NCBI GenBank assembly: GCA_030544215.1
Contig: JARZZO010000008.1
Span: 29,613,614-29,677,613 of the forward strand
Direction: 5' to 3'
DNA length: 64,000 nucleotides
From: Zantedeschia hybrid cultivar
Lineage: Eukaryota; Streptophyta; Magnoliopsida; Alismatales; Araceae
Position 1 is the first letter of the stretch, and every line of letters starts with the position of its first letter. Of the stretch, positions 54,662-64,000 are shown in pieces. Under the pieces are notes generated by a model. The model was not told where the DNA came from. It worked only from the letters and a program-made list of their open reading frames with translations, and searched no databases. A program made the translations under genes and the position numbers.

Positions 54662-54679
54662 GTCCCACCGTGATCGCCA
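54662..54679 (-). promoter_or_regulatory. Primer-binding site of element 2
   Basis: TGGCGATCACGGTGGGAC on the minus strand, 7 nt from the LTR at 54687. Confidence 0.88.
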
Positions 54680-54686
54680 AAAAAGC

Positions 54687-56023
54687 TGTAGGTGCTTAGA
54701 ATGACCGTGTGATTAACATGAAATATCTATGTTGTTTAGTGTAAACTAACCTATTAAAAACAGCAACTAAAGTGCAGTGATCGCCAGAAACTTTTAACTA
54801 AAAAAGTTTCAAAAGAGATATGATCGCTTACCTTTCAAACGCGGAAGATTGAGTCCTTGGTTCCCCTTCCTCAGCCGGCTGAAGAAAGAGAGCCCTTTCT
54901 TTGCTTCTTTGTTCTTGCTGTTGAATTTGACGTTGAGGATCGTCCAGAAATCTTTCTGACTTTGCGCTTGATTTCCCCTTTTGATCTCTTGTTGTTGTTG
55001 AGTGCAGCAGAGACAGAAACAGAAAACGAAGAATGATGAAGAGAATTTAAGTAGAAGCAGTATCTGAACTAATCATGATTTTGGACATATGATTGAACAT
55101 CGAACTTACTTGTTGAGTGGCTTTGAAACCCCTTAAATCAAGTAGGTTTTTGAAAGATTATGCTGTGGTGTGTGTTTGCATGAAGTGAATGAAGAATGAA
55201 ATTAAAACTAATGAAATGAAGATGAGAATGAATGCAGTAATGAAAAACTTATGCCCAATCGGTTGAAGCTCTGAAAGGATGAAGATCTTGAAAGGACGCC
55301 GACTTCTGGAAATGGCAGCGCTCCGACGTTCCGACGTTGTTGCTTCAATCTTCAACTCGCTATAACGCTATGGCTCAACTCAATTCAATTCTCTTCTTTT
55401 TTTTTTTTTTTTAACTCTTCAACATGCAGGGTATTTATAGGCATTTCTTGCGTTCGAGATTAACATAGCAAAATCCCGAATTTATCCATTTTAACCGACA
55501 GATAAATACTGATTAATTCATCTTTATCTGTAATTATCTAAAACGCGTCCACCTTGGCTGACGCCTTTCAGACTAATTAAGATAAGGATAAATATCCGGA
55601 AAAACTTATCTTTATCTTTATTAGGTAAAACGTGTCCACCTCTATAGACGTCTTTTAGACTAATTAAGATAAGGATAAACATCCGGAGGGGAAGTTAAAA
55701 CCACTTAGGAAACTTAAAACGCGTCTACATTACCAGACGCCTTTTAGTTAATTAATTAATTAATTAAAATTCAAATTTAATCGTTAAAATAAGAATAAAG
55801 TCTAAATGGCGTCCACTTGGGTAGACGTCTTTTAGAATTCTTCATATTTTAACTCAAATTTGAGCTAAAATCAATTTAATTGATTAACTTAAACACATCT
55901 GTTAAACCCGACACTTAAAAAGATTAATAAAAATTAATTAATGATTAATTATCAGACTATTTCGAGGCATTATTGTATGATATGAAATTTACTCGAAATG
56001 ACGTCAAAATTAGCGTGTCTACA
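54687..56023 (-). repeat. 5' LTR of element 2
   Basis: 1337 bp. TATA box at 55432-55439. Dyads start at 55538, 55625, 55714 and 55802. Followed by the TSD GGTAT (56024-56028). Confidence 0.92.
55538..55835. repeat. Four GCGTC dyads in U3 (element 2, 5' LTR)
   Basis: Same spacing as the 3' LTR copy. The second module has GTGTC in place of GCGTC, a CpG to TpG change on one arm only. Confidence 0.8.
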
Positions 56024-56028
56024 GGTAT

Positions 56029-57092
56029 TACAGGTCTACCATCTGGTGGCTGATCCTTTAAAGGCCGCCACTCTTACTCTTTATCCACTAAATGCCATAA
56101 AGAGGGGGAAGTGTATGAGTACCCCTGGATGGAAAATAATGATGAAGAGTGGTTATCAGCCTGGAAAAGGCCTGGGCACACAATTACAAGGCAGAACCAC
56201 TCCCATCAAGGACAACTGGGGGACACCTGGAAATGGCCTGGGCTATAGGCCAAGAAAAGTGAGGCACGACATTACTCAGCAAGAAGAAAATGAAGGCGGC
56301 CAGAAAGTCTAGGAGACAATGTCTACACTATGCAAAGAAGGTCGGGACCCCTTAACATGGACTTTATACACACATTTTGTCAAGGGGCCCGTAATCAGTC
56401 ATGACAACATGGTGGTCGTTACTTCCTATTTTGACCTCCATGACATATATGGAAGAGACTTGGCCAGACATTGTTCAGAACTGCTCACGTACTAGTCCTT
56501 GGAGGCTCTGCGGCCAATAAAAAGGAGAAAATTTTAAGACCCTGAGTGTGAATGGTACAGATGGTTTGACTTAAGGGATCTGTATATTGCATTGAATAGA
56601 CTATTTCTTGATCCCTCAGAACCTAAGTGGCCGCCACAAATAGATGAATTGATTGAAGCCATTTTTGATAAAAGATTACTGTTGTCTGAGGAAACTGATG
56701 AAGGGGAGCCAGATGACCCCTATGAAGCTGGTTATACCACGGATCTTCTCTGGAGGGGGACTTATCCTTCTCACATTTTCACACTTCATACCTTGTTCCG
56801 CACTCTGCTTCTGACCCCGACTTGGTTGCGGGTCATTACTGAAGATATTCCACGGGCTCCACCCATCATGATCACCCTGTCCCCACAGGACTTCATTCCT
56901 CAACCTCCTCTCGATCTAGAGAGGATTTATGATTTAATCTGGGACATATTACTATATGTTCCCCCCAATCCTTTGACCTTGGTGCTGCTTCCTCCATGCC
57001 GTTCTCCTCCTACTCACCTTCATTCTTGTTTTATGATTAATTCTTCTTTTCTCCAAAAAAAAAACGCCAATTTGGCAATAAATTTCTCCTAG
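56029..57092 (+). pseudogene. Protease end, G-patch-like segment and unknown domain, element 3
   Basis: QVYHLVADPLKAAT follows directly on the part before 36293. The G-patch-like MMKSGYQPGKGLGTQLQGR and GNGLGYRPRK are clear. The unknown domain is open from 56592 to 57092 (DLLWRGTYPSHIFTLHTLFR). TAG and TAA stops lie between 56310 and 56540. An A10 tract at 57055-57064 reads in frame into the RT side, but a TAG follows at 57090-57092. Confidence 0.85.
57055..57064 (+). promoter_or_regulatory. A10 tract at the protease/RT junction of element 3
   Basis: Codons CAA AAA AAA AAC GCC: one A more than in elements 1, 2 and A, so the RT frame is reached without a shift. Confidence 0.55.
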
Positions 57093-57630
57093 ATCCTCAT
57101 TGAGGAAACTTCTTACTTGTCTGATTGTACCCCATCGCGTGGGTCTTTCGGTCAAGATTCTCTTCTAGATCTACTCTGCCCCTCCCCTTGGGAGGATTCT
57201 CCTGTATTTTCGCCTGTATCCTATAATTTTCATTTTACTTCGTCCTCATTAGGTCAGGATTGAGAGTCTAGTGAAGTTAGGCAGTCTACCTCTAGGCAGG
57301 CTAGCAAGGTTAGAAAGTCTAGAAAATCTAAGGGTAAACAAATTCCAGATAGATACCTCCAAGATTTAGCTGATAAATGTCTTTCTTGCTCTATGATCCC
57401 TCAGCTATTAGAGAATCCTATCCAGATGCCAGAAGATTGTGTAGATGATGAGTCAGTTAATGATGGATACGGGGTGTATGAATTGATATATGAAAAAGAT
57501 CCCATTATTGCAGATGAAGAAGATGACGAGGACGCAACTGAGGCATATGCTAGTGGAGTGAAAAGGTTCGATGAACCCTCAGCTGCCGTAGAAAAGCCCA
57601 ACAAAAAAATCAATTTAGGGACTGAAGATG
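57093..57630 (+). pseudogene. RT N-terminal linker of element 3, left of the solo LTR
   Basis: Open from 57393 to the insertion (YEKDPIIADEEDDEDATEAYASGVKRFDEPS). It breaks off after INLGTED at 57630, where the solo LTR begins, and continues at 59885. Confidence 0.8.
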
Positions 57631-58675
57631 TGTAACGACCCGCCACCCTATAATCGGGGATCCGATTACTAAATGGGTACCAAATCATTAATTTGGAGCC
57701 AAACCAGGATCTAGATAAGTCTGGGAAATAAATAATTAACTAAGCTAAACATTCACATTGCATTGAACTGAAAAGGAAGTGCAAGAATTAAAAGTTATTA
57801 CAATGCGACTCGACACAACAAATAGTTACATACTCCGACAGAAAAGAAATAACTAAGCGTACAGGCCAGAAATAAAATAACAACTACGTCGGGGCATACC
57901 CCAGAACAACAGCTACTGGCGCGCAACTCTAAGCAGCACTCTCCTCGCTAAGCCTGCATGGAACCCTCACCTGAAAACCGCAGGGGTGAGTCTCAACGAA
58001 AAGACTCAGTAGGGATCCTTCGATCCCCACCGCCCACTCACGCACCCACAAAAGCAGTAACATAGATAAAGGTAAAGTAAGCAAGTAAAGCAGTAATTAC
58101 TACTCCTAATTCTCGATATGAACCACATGCATTCGAAATGTAACATGCATATCTCATAAACCATTCTACCAGGGAGTCTACAACCAATGTTTCGGCAAAA
58201 CACACCAACCACACAACCAAACGTGGGAAACACCGACCCGCTGAGACCAAACAGTAACCCCTCGGATAGCACACTAGCTACTCCGGCCCAACTGGCTCAA
58301 GTGGTTACTCCTTCCTTCAGCACGAGTGACACTCCACAGGTACCACTCCTACACCGGTACTAGCTAACCCCGGGGTTCACCAGGTGACCCTCTCTCACTA
58401 GGCGTCACCCCGCCACTGCTCCTACCGGCGCTGTGTCCCACCCACACCGACACAGGGTGTCAAGCGCTACAACTGTCACTCTAGGTCCACACTCGCACAA
58501 AACACAGTACAGTGCGATCCGGTCACGCAAGAAGTCCTCAGTCGCACGAAACACAACACAGTGCTATCCGGTCACATAGAATTCATCATCATCGAGTACA
58601 TTTAAAGCATGCATTTGATTGAACTATCTAACAGTGTAAACATATATTAATAGCATGAATTAATGTGATTCTGTC

Positions 58676-59014
58676 TTGAATCGTGTCGCCCAAGGCCGAC
58701 ACCATTCAAATCTCCTAAACTGGTTCATGAAATCTCGGCCTCAAAACATCACCTAAAAGGCGTCGCCACAGATAGCCGCCTTTTGAAAGGCGTCGCTGTC
58801 CCTCGTTGCCTAATAGCGGCAGATGCAGGGACAGGCTACGGGGTGATTCTCTTAAAACGCGTCGTCCACGCAAGTCGCCTTTTGAAAAGGCGTCCCTGTC
58901 CCTGGACGCTCATCAGTCCAAAGACAACGTCTGTTAATGGGGCTAAATCGTGTATCGTGTCGTGGGTGGGAGCCGCCTTTCTAAAAAGCGTCCCTGCCCC
59001 TCGACGCCATTTAG
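58676..59014. repeat. Seven GCGTC dyads, left cluster of the solo LTR
   Basis: Modules 58676-58709, 58753-58786, 58783-58816, 58852-58885, 58883-58916, 58950-58983 and 58981-59014. Three are overlapping pairs. All spacers are 10 nt although arms have drifted (for example GCCGCC for GACGCC). Confidence 0.75.
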
Positions 59015-59548
59015 TCCCGACAAACAGGTTCTCCCCTCCGCTTCCCCCAATCCACAAGGTGGAATTTCTCTCCCAAAACGTACAAAAAGACCACAAAACA
59101 TAGAGGAGAAGGAGGAGAACCTAACTACCCATTAGAACACCCAATTTCTCATTCCATGCATTAAGTATTTTCACCCCGAAACGCCCCTAAACATGCTTCA
59201 AAGCGGGAAAACATGATTTTTAAATGAAACACTACGGGGATCGTCACTCTACCGGTTACTTGAACTCCTCCAAGATTCGAGCCGCCAACCCGTCTCGCCC
59301 CACGCCGCCGCCGGTACCGCCATGGACATCGTTACTCCACCGGGACGTCGGCCGCCGTCCGGAGAGAAAAACGTCGCGGAGGAGATGGTGGTGGTAGTGG
59401 TGGGAGTTGGGAGGTTATTGGAGTGGAGGGAGTAAAAGGAAGGAGGGGGAAAGGGGCCGCCAGTACCACCGGAGGAAGAGAGGAGAGAGGAGAGGAAGGA
59501 GGGAATGAGGGAAAGGAAGGAGGGTTCGCGAGGTCAACCAGAAGTTGG

Positions 59549-59788
59549 GTAAAACGTGTCGTGCACGCCCGACGTCTTTCAGATGACAAGACCGGGCCGT
59601 ACACTGACAAGCCAGGATCGTACTCTGAATGGCGTCGTCCATCCAAGACGCCATTCAGACGATATGACCAGAGCCGCACTCTCGCAACCCAAGGCCAGCC
59701 TACGTGGCGCCCACGTGGCATAGCCTAAAACGCGTCTACATTGCTGGACGCCGTTTAAACTGCGTCGAGCAGGCTCGACGCGAAATAG
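59549..59788. repeat. Four GCGTC dyads, right cluster of the solo LTR
   Basis: Modules 59549-59582, 59625-59658, 59725-59758 and 59755-59788. The second has perfectly complementary 12-nt arms (CTGAATGGCGTC and its inverse) around GTCCATCCAA. Confidence 0.8.
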
Positions 59789-59884
59789 AATAGAGTCTCA
59801 GCCCCATCAGGGCTTGAACTACAGAATCCGACCCCGAAAACTGACCCGATAACCGGATCCGAAAACCTCAATCCTTACAAGATG

Positions 59885-61142
59885 AACCTAAGGTTGTCCT
59901 CATTAGCAAGAATCTTTCTGAAGAGGATGAGAAGGCAATGGTACAAGTTCTTAAGGATTATAAGGACACTTTCGCCTTAAGTTATGAGGATATGTCGGGG
60001 TTAGACTCATCACAAGTGGAACATAGGTTGACATTAAAAGATGGAGCTAGCCCGGTCAAACAGAAGTTAAGGCGATTCCACCCACAAATGGCTTTGAAGA
60101 TGAAGGAAGAGGTCGATAAATTACAGAAAGCCAAATTCATTAGAGTTGTCCTTTATCTATAATGGGTGGCCAACATAGTCCCGGTTATGAAGAAAGATAG
60201 GAAGGTCAGGATCTGTATTGACTTCCGAGATTTGAACCGGGCATGTCCTAAGGACGATTTTCCATTGCCTCATATTAATGTACTCATCGATAACACTGCT
60301 GGCTATGAAACTTTATCATTTATGGATGGATTTTCAAGATATAATCAGATCAAATTGGTAGAAGAAGATCAGGAAAAGACATCATTCACTACACGTTGGG
60401 GAACATATTGCTATGTCGTCATGCCATTTGGATTAAAGAATGCTGGAGCCACTTATCAGAGGGCTATGGTAGCGATATTTAACGACATGATGCATATTGA
60501 TTTAGAAGTGTATGTGGATGAATTGTTGGTGAAATCTAAGACTATGGCTGAACATGCCAAGGTCCTGGCAAGAGTGTTAGAAAGATCAAGAGAGTATCAG
60601 TTAAAGATGAACTCTAAGAATGTGTATTCGGGATATCCTCAGGGAAATTACATGGACTCATTGTCAGTAAACGGGCAATTGAGATCGATCCCAATAAGGC
60701 AAACACTATCAGAGAGATGCCACCTCCTAAGAACTTGAAAGAGTTAAGAGGATTGATCGGAAGGTTGCAATTTATTCGTCGTTTTGTCTCCCAGCACTCA
60801 CAAAGGTGTAAGCCGTTTTACGAACTTGCCAAGCCGGGAGTCAAATTCGATTGGGATGATAAGTGTCAGGAGGTGTTTGATGGATTAAAGAATTATTTGG
60901 CAAGTTCTCCTGTTTTGAGACCACCATCTCCAGGCAAACCATTGATACTATACATTTCTGTCCTGGATGAAGCGGTGGGGGTTGTCCTAGTACAAGAGGA
61001 TGAAGAAGGAAAGGAGAGGGCAGCCTACTATCTCTCTAAACTTCTCAACCCCGCTGAACAGAGATATACAGCGATGGAGAAAACATGTGCAGCATTAGTC
61101 TGGGTTGTTCAAAAAATTGAAGCATTACTTTCTAGCCCATGA
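59885..61142 (+). pseudogene. Reverse transcriptase of element 3
   Basis: Begins EPKVVLISKNLSEEDEKAM, continuing from 57630. TAA near 60160 stands for CAA (Gln). The catalytic YVDD reads YVDE (about 60513-60524), and the frame breaks near 60615 (KMNSKN). The connection domain resumes at 60717. RT activity is very unlikely. Confidence 0.85.
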
Positions 61143-62451
61143 AGTCCATCTCATCGCTAGGATGAATCCAATCAAGTTTCTTCTTGAGAAATATGTCCTT
61201 ACTGATAGGTTAGCACGATGGCAAAGCTTTCTATCTCAATTCGATATTACTTACATTCAGCAGAAAGCGATCAAAGGCTATGCCATAGCCGAACATCTCG
61301 CTCATCACCCCCTTCCTCGTTTTGATCCAGTCCGATCGGAGTTTCCGGACGAGGAATTGATGTCCATAGACCAAATTAGAGATGATATGTGGACTCTGCA
61401 TTTTGAGGGAGCTCTGAATTCCCACGGAAAGGGGATCGGTATTGTTCTGTTATCACCTGTAGGTGTCACCATTTCACAAGCCTTTCAGCTTGACTTTTCA
61501 GTCACCAACAATATAGTTGAATATGAGGCACTCCTTGCCGGTCTCGAGGCTGCTCATCTCCATGGTGCCACCAAACTCAGAATTGTAGGTGATAGCCAAT
61601 TGATTCTTCGTCAGGTGTTAACTAAGTATCGAACCTTTGATCCCAAACTCAAGCCTTATCAAGAACTTACTTCTGCTTATGCTAAGCTTTTCACAAAATT
61701 GATCTTCGTCCATGTTCCTAGGAATTAGAACATCTTAGCTGACGCTCTAGCCTCACTTGCATCTTCTCTTAATTTTCCAATCAGCAGGCAATCCGAGTCA
61801 ATCATCGTTCATAGGCGTCTTTCACCCGCCGTGAAAGATCCTTCATTCCTTAGGACTAAGGAGAAGCAGCTGAAGAAGGTCAGAGATGGAAATATTCTGG
61901 AAAAGAGGGAGATTATGTTAATGAAGCTATTAGAAGAGATGGATGATGAACAGAAGCCATGGTACTACGAAATTGCCAAATATTGTGAAGATCAATCATA
62001 TCTTGAAGAAGCCACAATTGAGGAAAAAAGGGCTATCAGGAGAGTTGCTCAAAGATACACCCTAGTTGGAGGAGTATAATACAAAAGAGGTTTTGATGGA
62101 GTTCTTCTGAGATGTCTAGACGAAGATGAGCTTTGGAAGGTTATGGAAGGAGCTCATACTGGAGTTTGTGGTGGCCATGTTAATAGACAGATGTTAGCAA
62201 AGAAAATCCTTAGACAAGGATTTTATTGGCCAACCATGGAAGAATATTGTGTAGGATATGGCCGTAGGTGTGCTAAGTGTCAACTTCGCGCCAATAAGAT
62301 TAATTCTCCTGCATCTGCACTCCATCATGTTTCTTCCCCATGGCCTTTCTCCATGTGGGCTTTCGATGTCATTGGACCCCTTGGTAATCCTGATTCCGGC
62401 ATTAAGCAAAAGTCCTTCATCCTCACGGCAACGGAATACTTCACCAAGTAG
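61105..62451 (+). pseudogene. RNase H domains and integrase N-terminus of element 3
   Basis: 61105-61728 holds the native RNase H end and the archaeal-like RNase H (LHFEGALNSHGKG: the first Asp is Glu; EYEALLAG and GDSQLI kept). TAG near 61726 and TAA near 62077 interrupt. The HHCC zinc domain (HTGVCGGH, CAKC) is in 62143-62451, which ends at a TAG replacing TGG. Confidence 0.85.
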
Positions 62452-63217
62452 GCAGAGCTGAAGCGTACACGGAAGTCAAAGCATCAACCGTCTGCAAGTT
62501 CATCACGAAGAACATCATCACCAGATTTGGAATTCCAAGCACCATCGTCACTGACAATGGACCACAGTTCATGTCGCAAAAACTGAAAGACCTCTGCAAC
62601 AGGTATAAAATTGTATTGCATCATTCATTTCCTTATTATCCGCAAGGCAATGGCCAAGCAGAGGCAACTAACAAGACTTTGATAAAAATCATCAAAAAGA
62701 CGTGTAAGTCTAATAAATTCACAGATTGGCTAGAAAAATTGATTGAGGCTCTATAGGCCTACTGAACTTTAATCCGCACACCCACCGGGCAGACTCCTTA
62801 TTCCTTAACAGTTGGAATGGAGGCGGTAGTTCCATACGAGATCCTTATACTGTCATTAAGGGTATAATTGAATAAGAAATTTTCCATTGATGAACACCGT
62901 TCAACACTCCTTTCTCAATTGGAACTCTTAGACGAGAAAAGATGGCCAGCTGCTAATCATGCAAGAGTTTACCAAAATAGATTAGCACGTTTTTACGAAA
63001 AGAAAGTCATTGAACGTAAGTTCAAAGTGGGTGAAATGGTTGTCAAAAGAATTTTTGTAAAACCTGGTGGTCCGCGTTCTAAGCTCCAACCCAATTGGGA
63101 AAGACCATATGTTGTATCGCATGCTTTTCCTAGTAACGCTTACCGTCTAGTAATACAGAAGGGGAAGAGTTGACTCATCTCTGGAATGGTCTGTATCTCA
63201 AGAAATACTACCCTTAG
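62452..63217 (+). pseudogene. Integrase core and C-terminus of element 3
   Basis: VTDNGPQF and QGNGQAEATNK are present. Frame changes near 62455 and 63150 and stops near 62756 break it. The C-terminal LKKYYP with its TAG at 63215-63217 matches element 1. Confidence 0.85.
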
Positions 63218-64000
63218 GTTAAAGAGTTGATCAGCATGGTGCAAAGACCAGTGGAATCAGAAAATTTAGAAACTCAAATTCTCTTATCAGTCTGAATAAT
63301 TTAATTCAAATACATTACTTCACACACTGACACGTTTGATTCGTGAGTAACAAGAGATGCCAAGTCCTAAGGAATACCGAAAGCTTGACTGAAAGTGTAA
63401 AGTGCAAATCATTCTTTTCAAACAAAATTCTGTTTTTACGTTCGGCCCATGATGTCGGAACGAGGCTTAGAATAGACTACCAAGAATACCCGTCATCTTA
63501 GTAGGAGGCCGTCATAAAAAAAATGGGGGAGATCCGTCCCAAGAAAAAGAAAAGAAAAGCAAAAGCAAAAGGCAAAAGTCAAATGTCAAATCAAAAGGCC
63601 ATTATATTACAAACGTTACATCTAGGTCATCAAATGAAATAAAAAGGGAACGCAAGGTCGATAAATGCCCCGGAAAGAAAATGACCGAACCCCAACATAT
63701 ATTAGGGTAAGAGAGGAACATCTTTTTAGGTCTCCGGAACCTTCTCGTGGGCTTTCTAAACCAATTCTTCCTTTCTTTCTGAAGAGGCGTACTCCAAACT
63801 TAAGGAAAGGCCTAGCTTGACTGAGGATCAAATCATCAAATGGGATCACGAATGGAAACACAAGTTCAAACACGATGGGTTTAAATTAGATTATTGAAGA
63901 ACAATTTGGGAATTAAGTTAATAAATGAATATGATCTTTTGATCTGAGTACCATGCTGGTCCTTTAGTTTGCACCATATTCCAAAATTAAAAAAAAAGTA
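63218..64000. other. Start of the 3' region of element 3
   Basis: Mirror image of 44480-45240 and 14905-15650. Contains the conserved AAAAAAAATGGGGGAGATCC tract at about 63516-63535. No gene. Any antisense cassette of this copy would lie beyond the window. Confidence 0.75.

Larger units (their letters stand above)
36294..56023 (-). mobile_element. Element 2: 19.7-kb Tat/Ogre-like retrotransposon with antisense two-gene cassette
   Basis: LTRs at 36294-37630 and 54687-56023 are both 1337 bp and differ at about 15 positions that I noticed (about 1 percent), so this is the youngest full element. The TSD is GGTAT (36289-36293 and 56024-56028). Sense order from the right: 5' LTR, PBS, leader, Gag, Pro-rich linker, protease, G-patch-like segment, A9 tract, RT, RNase H x2, integrase, 3' region, 3' LTR. 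The 3' region is about 7.7 kb and holds two genes on the opposite strand. Gag-pol needs one -1 shift and has four stops, so this copy is close to intact but not autonomous as read. Confidence 0.92.
57631..59879. mobile_element. Solo LTR (family S), 2.25 kb
   Basis: Starts TGTAACGACCC, ends TCCTTACA and is flanked by AGATG on both sides (57626-57630 and 59880-59884). No PBS, gag or pol between the ends. Such solo LTRs come from recombination between the two LTRs of one element. Orientation is uncertain. It has eleven GCGTC dyads and a GA-rich tract near 59390-59525. Short ORFs inside show no recognisable motifs. The LTR at 1-588 belongs to the same family. Confidence 0.9.
56024..64000 (+). mobile_element. 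Element 3 (right part): protease end to 3' region
   Basis: Continues the element begun at 30515 after the element 2 insertion; the protease reading resumes at the duplicated GGTAT. It is further split by the solo LTR 57631-59879. The 3' LTR lies beyond the window. Confidence 0.9.

Noticed and set aside
58006..58274. Cys-rich ORF in the solo LTR
   Set aside because: Short, overlapping ORFs in an LTR without start context or homologue in the related LTR at 1-588.
1..64000. Integrated pararetrovirus (caulimovirus-like) as the source of the RT genes
   Set aside because: DDE integrase, LTRs with TG...CA ends, PBS and 5-bp TSDs identify LTR retrotransposons; no movement or coat protein of that kind was seen.
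1..64000. tRNA, rRNA or microRNA genes
   Set aside because: I saw no cloverleaf or rRNA sequence. The PBS matches are primer sites, not tRNA genes. Dyad hairpins have stems too short for typical plant microRNA precursors.

Overview
This window looks like nuclear DNA from a flowering plant, probably a eudicot (inference; I cannot name the species). It holds no bacterial, organellar or RNA genes that I can see. It is almost entirely a nested stack of very large LTR retrotransposons of the Ty3/gypsy class, Tat/Ogre-like lineage. The evidence is the gene order Gag - protease - reverse transcriptase - two RNase H-like domains - integrase, DTGAS, YVDD and DDE motifs, a shared primer-binding site (TGGCGATCACGGTGGGAC, tRNA-type), LTRs with TG...CA ends, and exact 5-bp target-site duplications (TSDs).

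Layout. Element B (minus strand, 27150-30514) is the oldest visible host. Element A (minus, 589-12086 plus 26425-27149) is inserted in B's RNase H region; its 3' end lies left of the window. Element 3 (plus, 30515-36293 plus 56024-64000) is inserted in B's protease region; its 3' LTR lies right of the window. Element 1 (minus, 12087-26419, TSD ATGGT) sits inside A's 5' LTR. Element 2 (minus, 36294-56023, 19.7 kb, TSD GGTAT) sits inside element 3's protease gene. A solo LTR of another family (57631-59879, TSD AGATG) sits in element 3 upstream of RT, and the right part of a related LTR (1-588) abuts a PMD gene fragment belonging to A.

Element 2 is the most informative copy. Between integrase and 3' LTR it carries, on the opposite strand to gag-pol, two apparently intact intron-containing genes: a 2-exon gene for a 430-residue DUF7745/plant-mobile-domain-like protein (38974-40360) and a 7-exon gene for a 715-residue PMD protein with a C-terminal coiled coil (41005-43875). 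Element A keeps a decayed PMD copy in the same place and orientation. Element 1 has lost the cassette. Gag-pol is broken by stops and frameshifts in every copy, least in element 2.

The strongest unexplained signal is in non-coding DNA. About 54 short dyads share one architecture: a 12-nt arm ending GCGTC, a spacer of exactly 10 variable nt, and the inverted arm. They occur in the U3 promoters of the LTRs (four per LTR, about 88 bp apart, upstream of the TATA box), in the leaders between PBS and gag, upstream of and inside the first intron of the antisense genes, and in the solo LTR. I saw none in gag-pol. Element A has an analogous array with a different core: eight dyads of 8-nt arm, 8-nt spacer, 8-nt arm, repeated every 32 bp in its leader, and a related set in its U3. 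A run of 9 or more adenines at the protease/RT junction marks a likely -1 frameshift or slippage site in all five elements.
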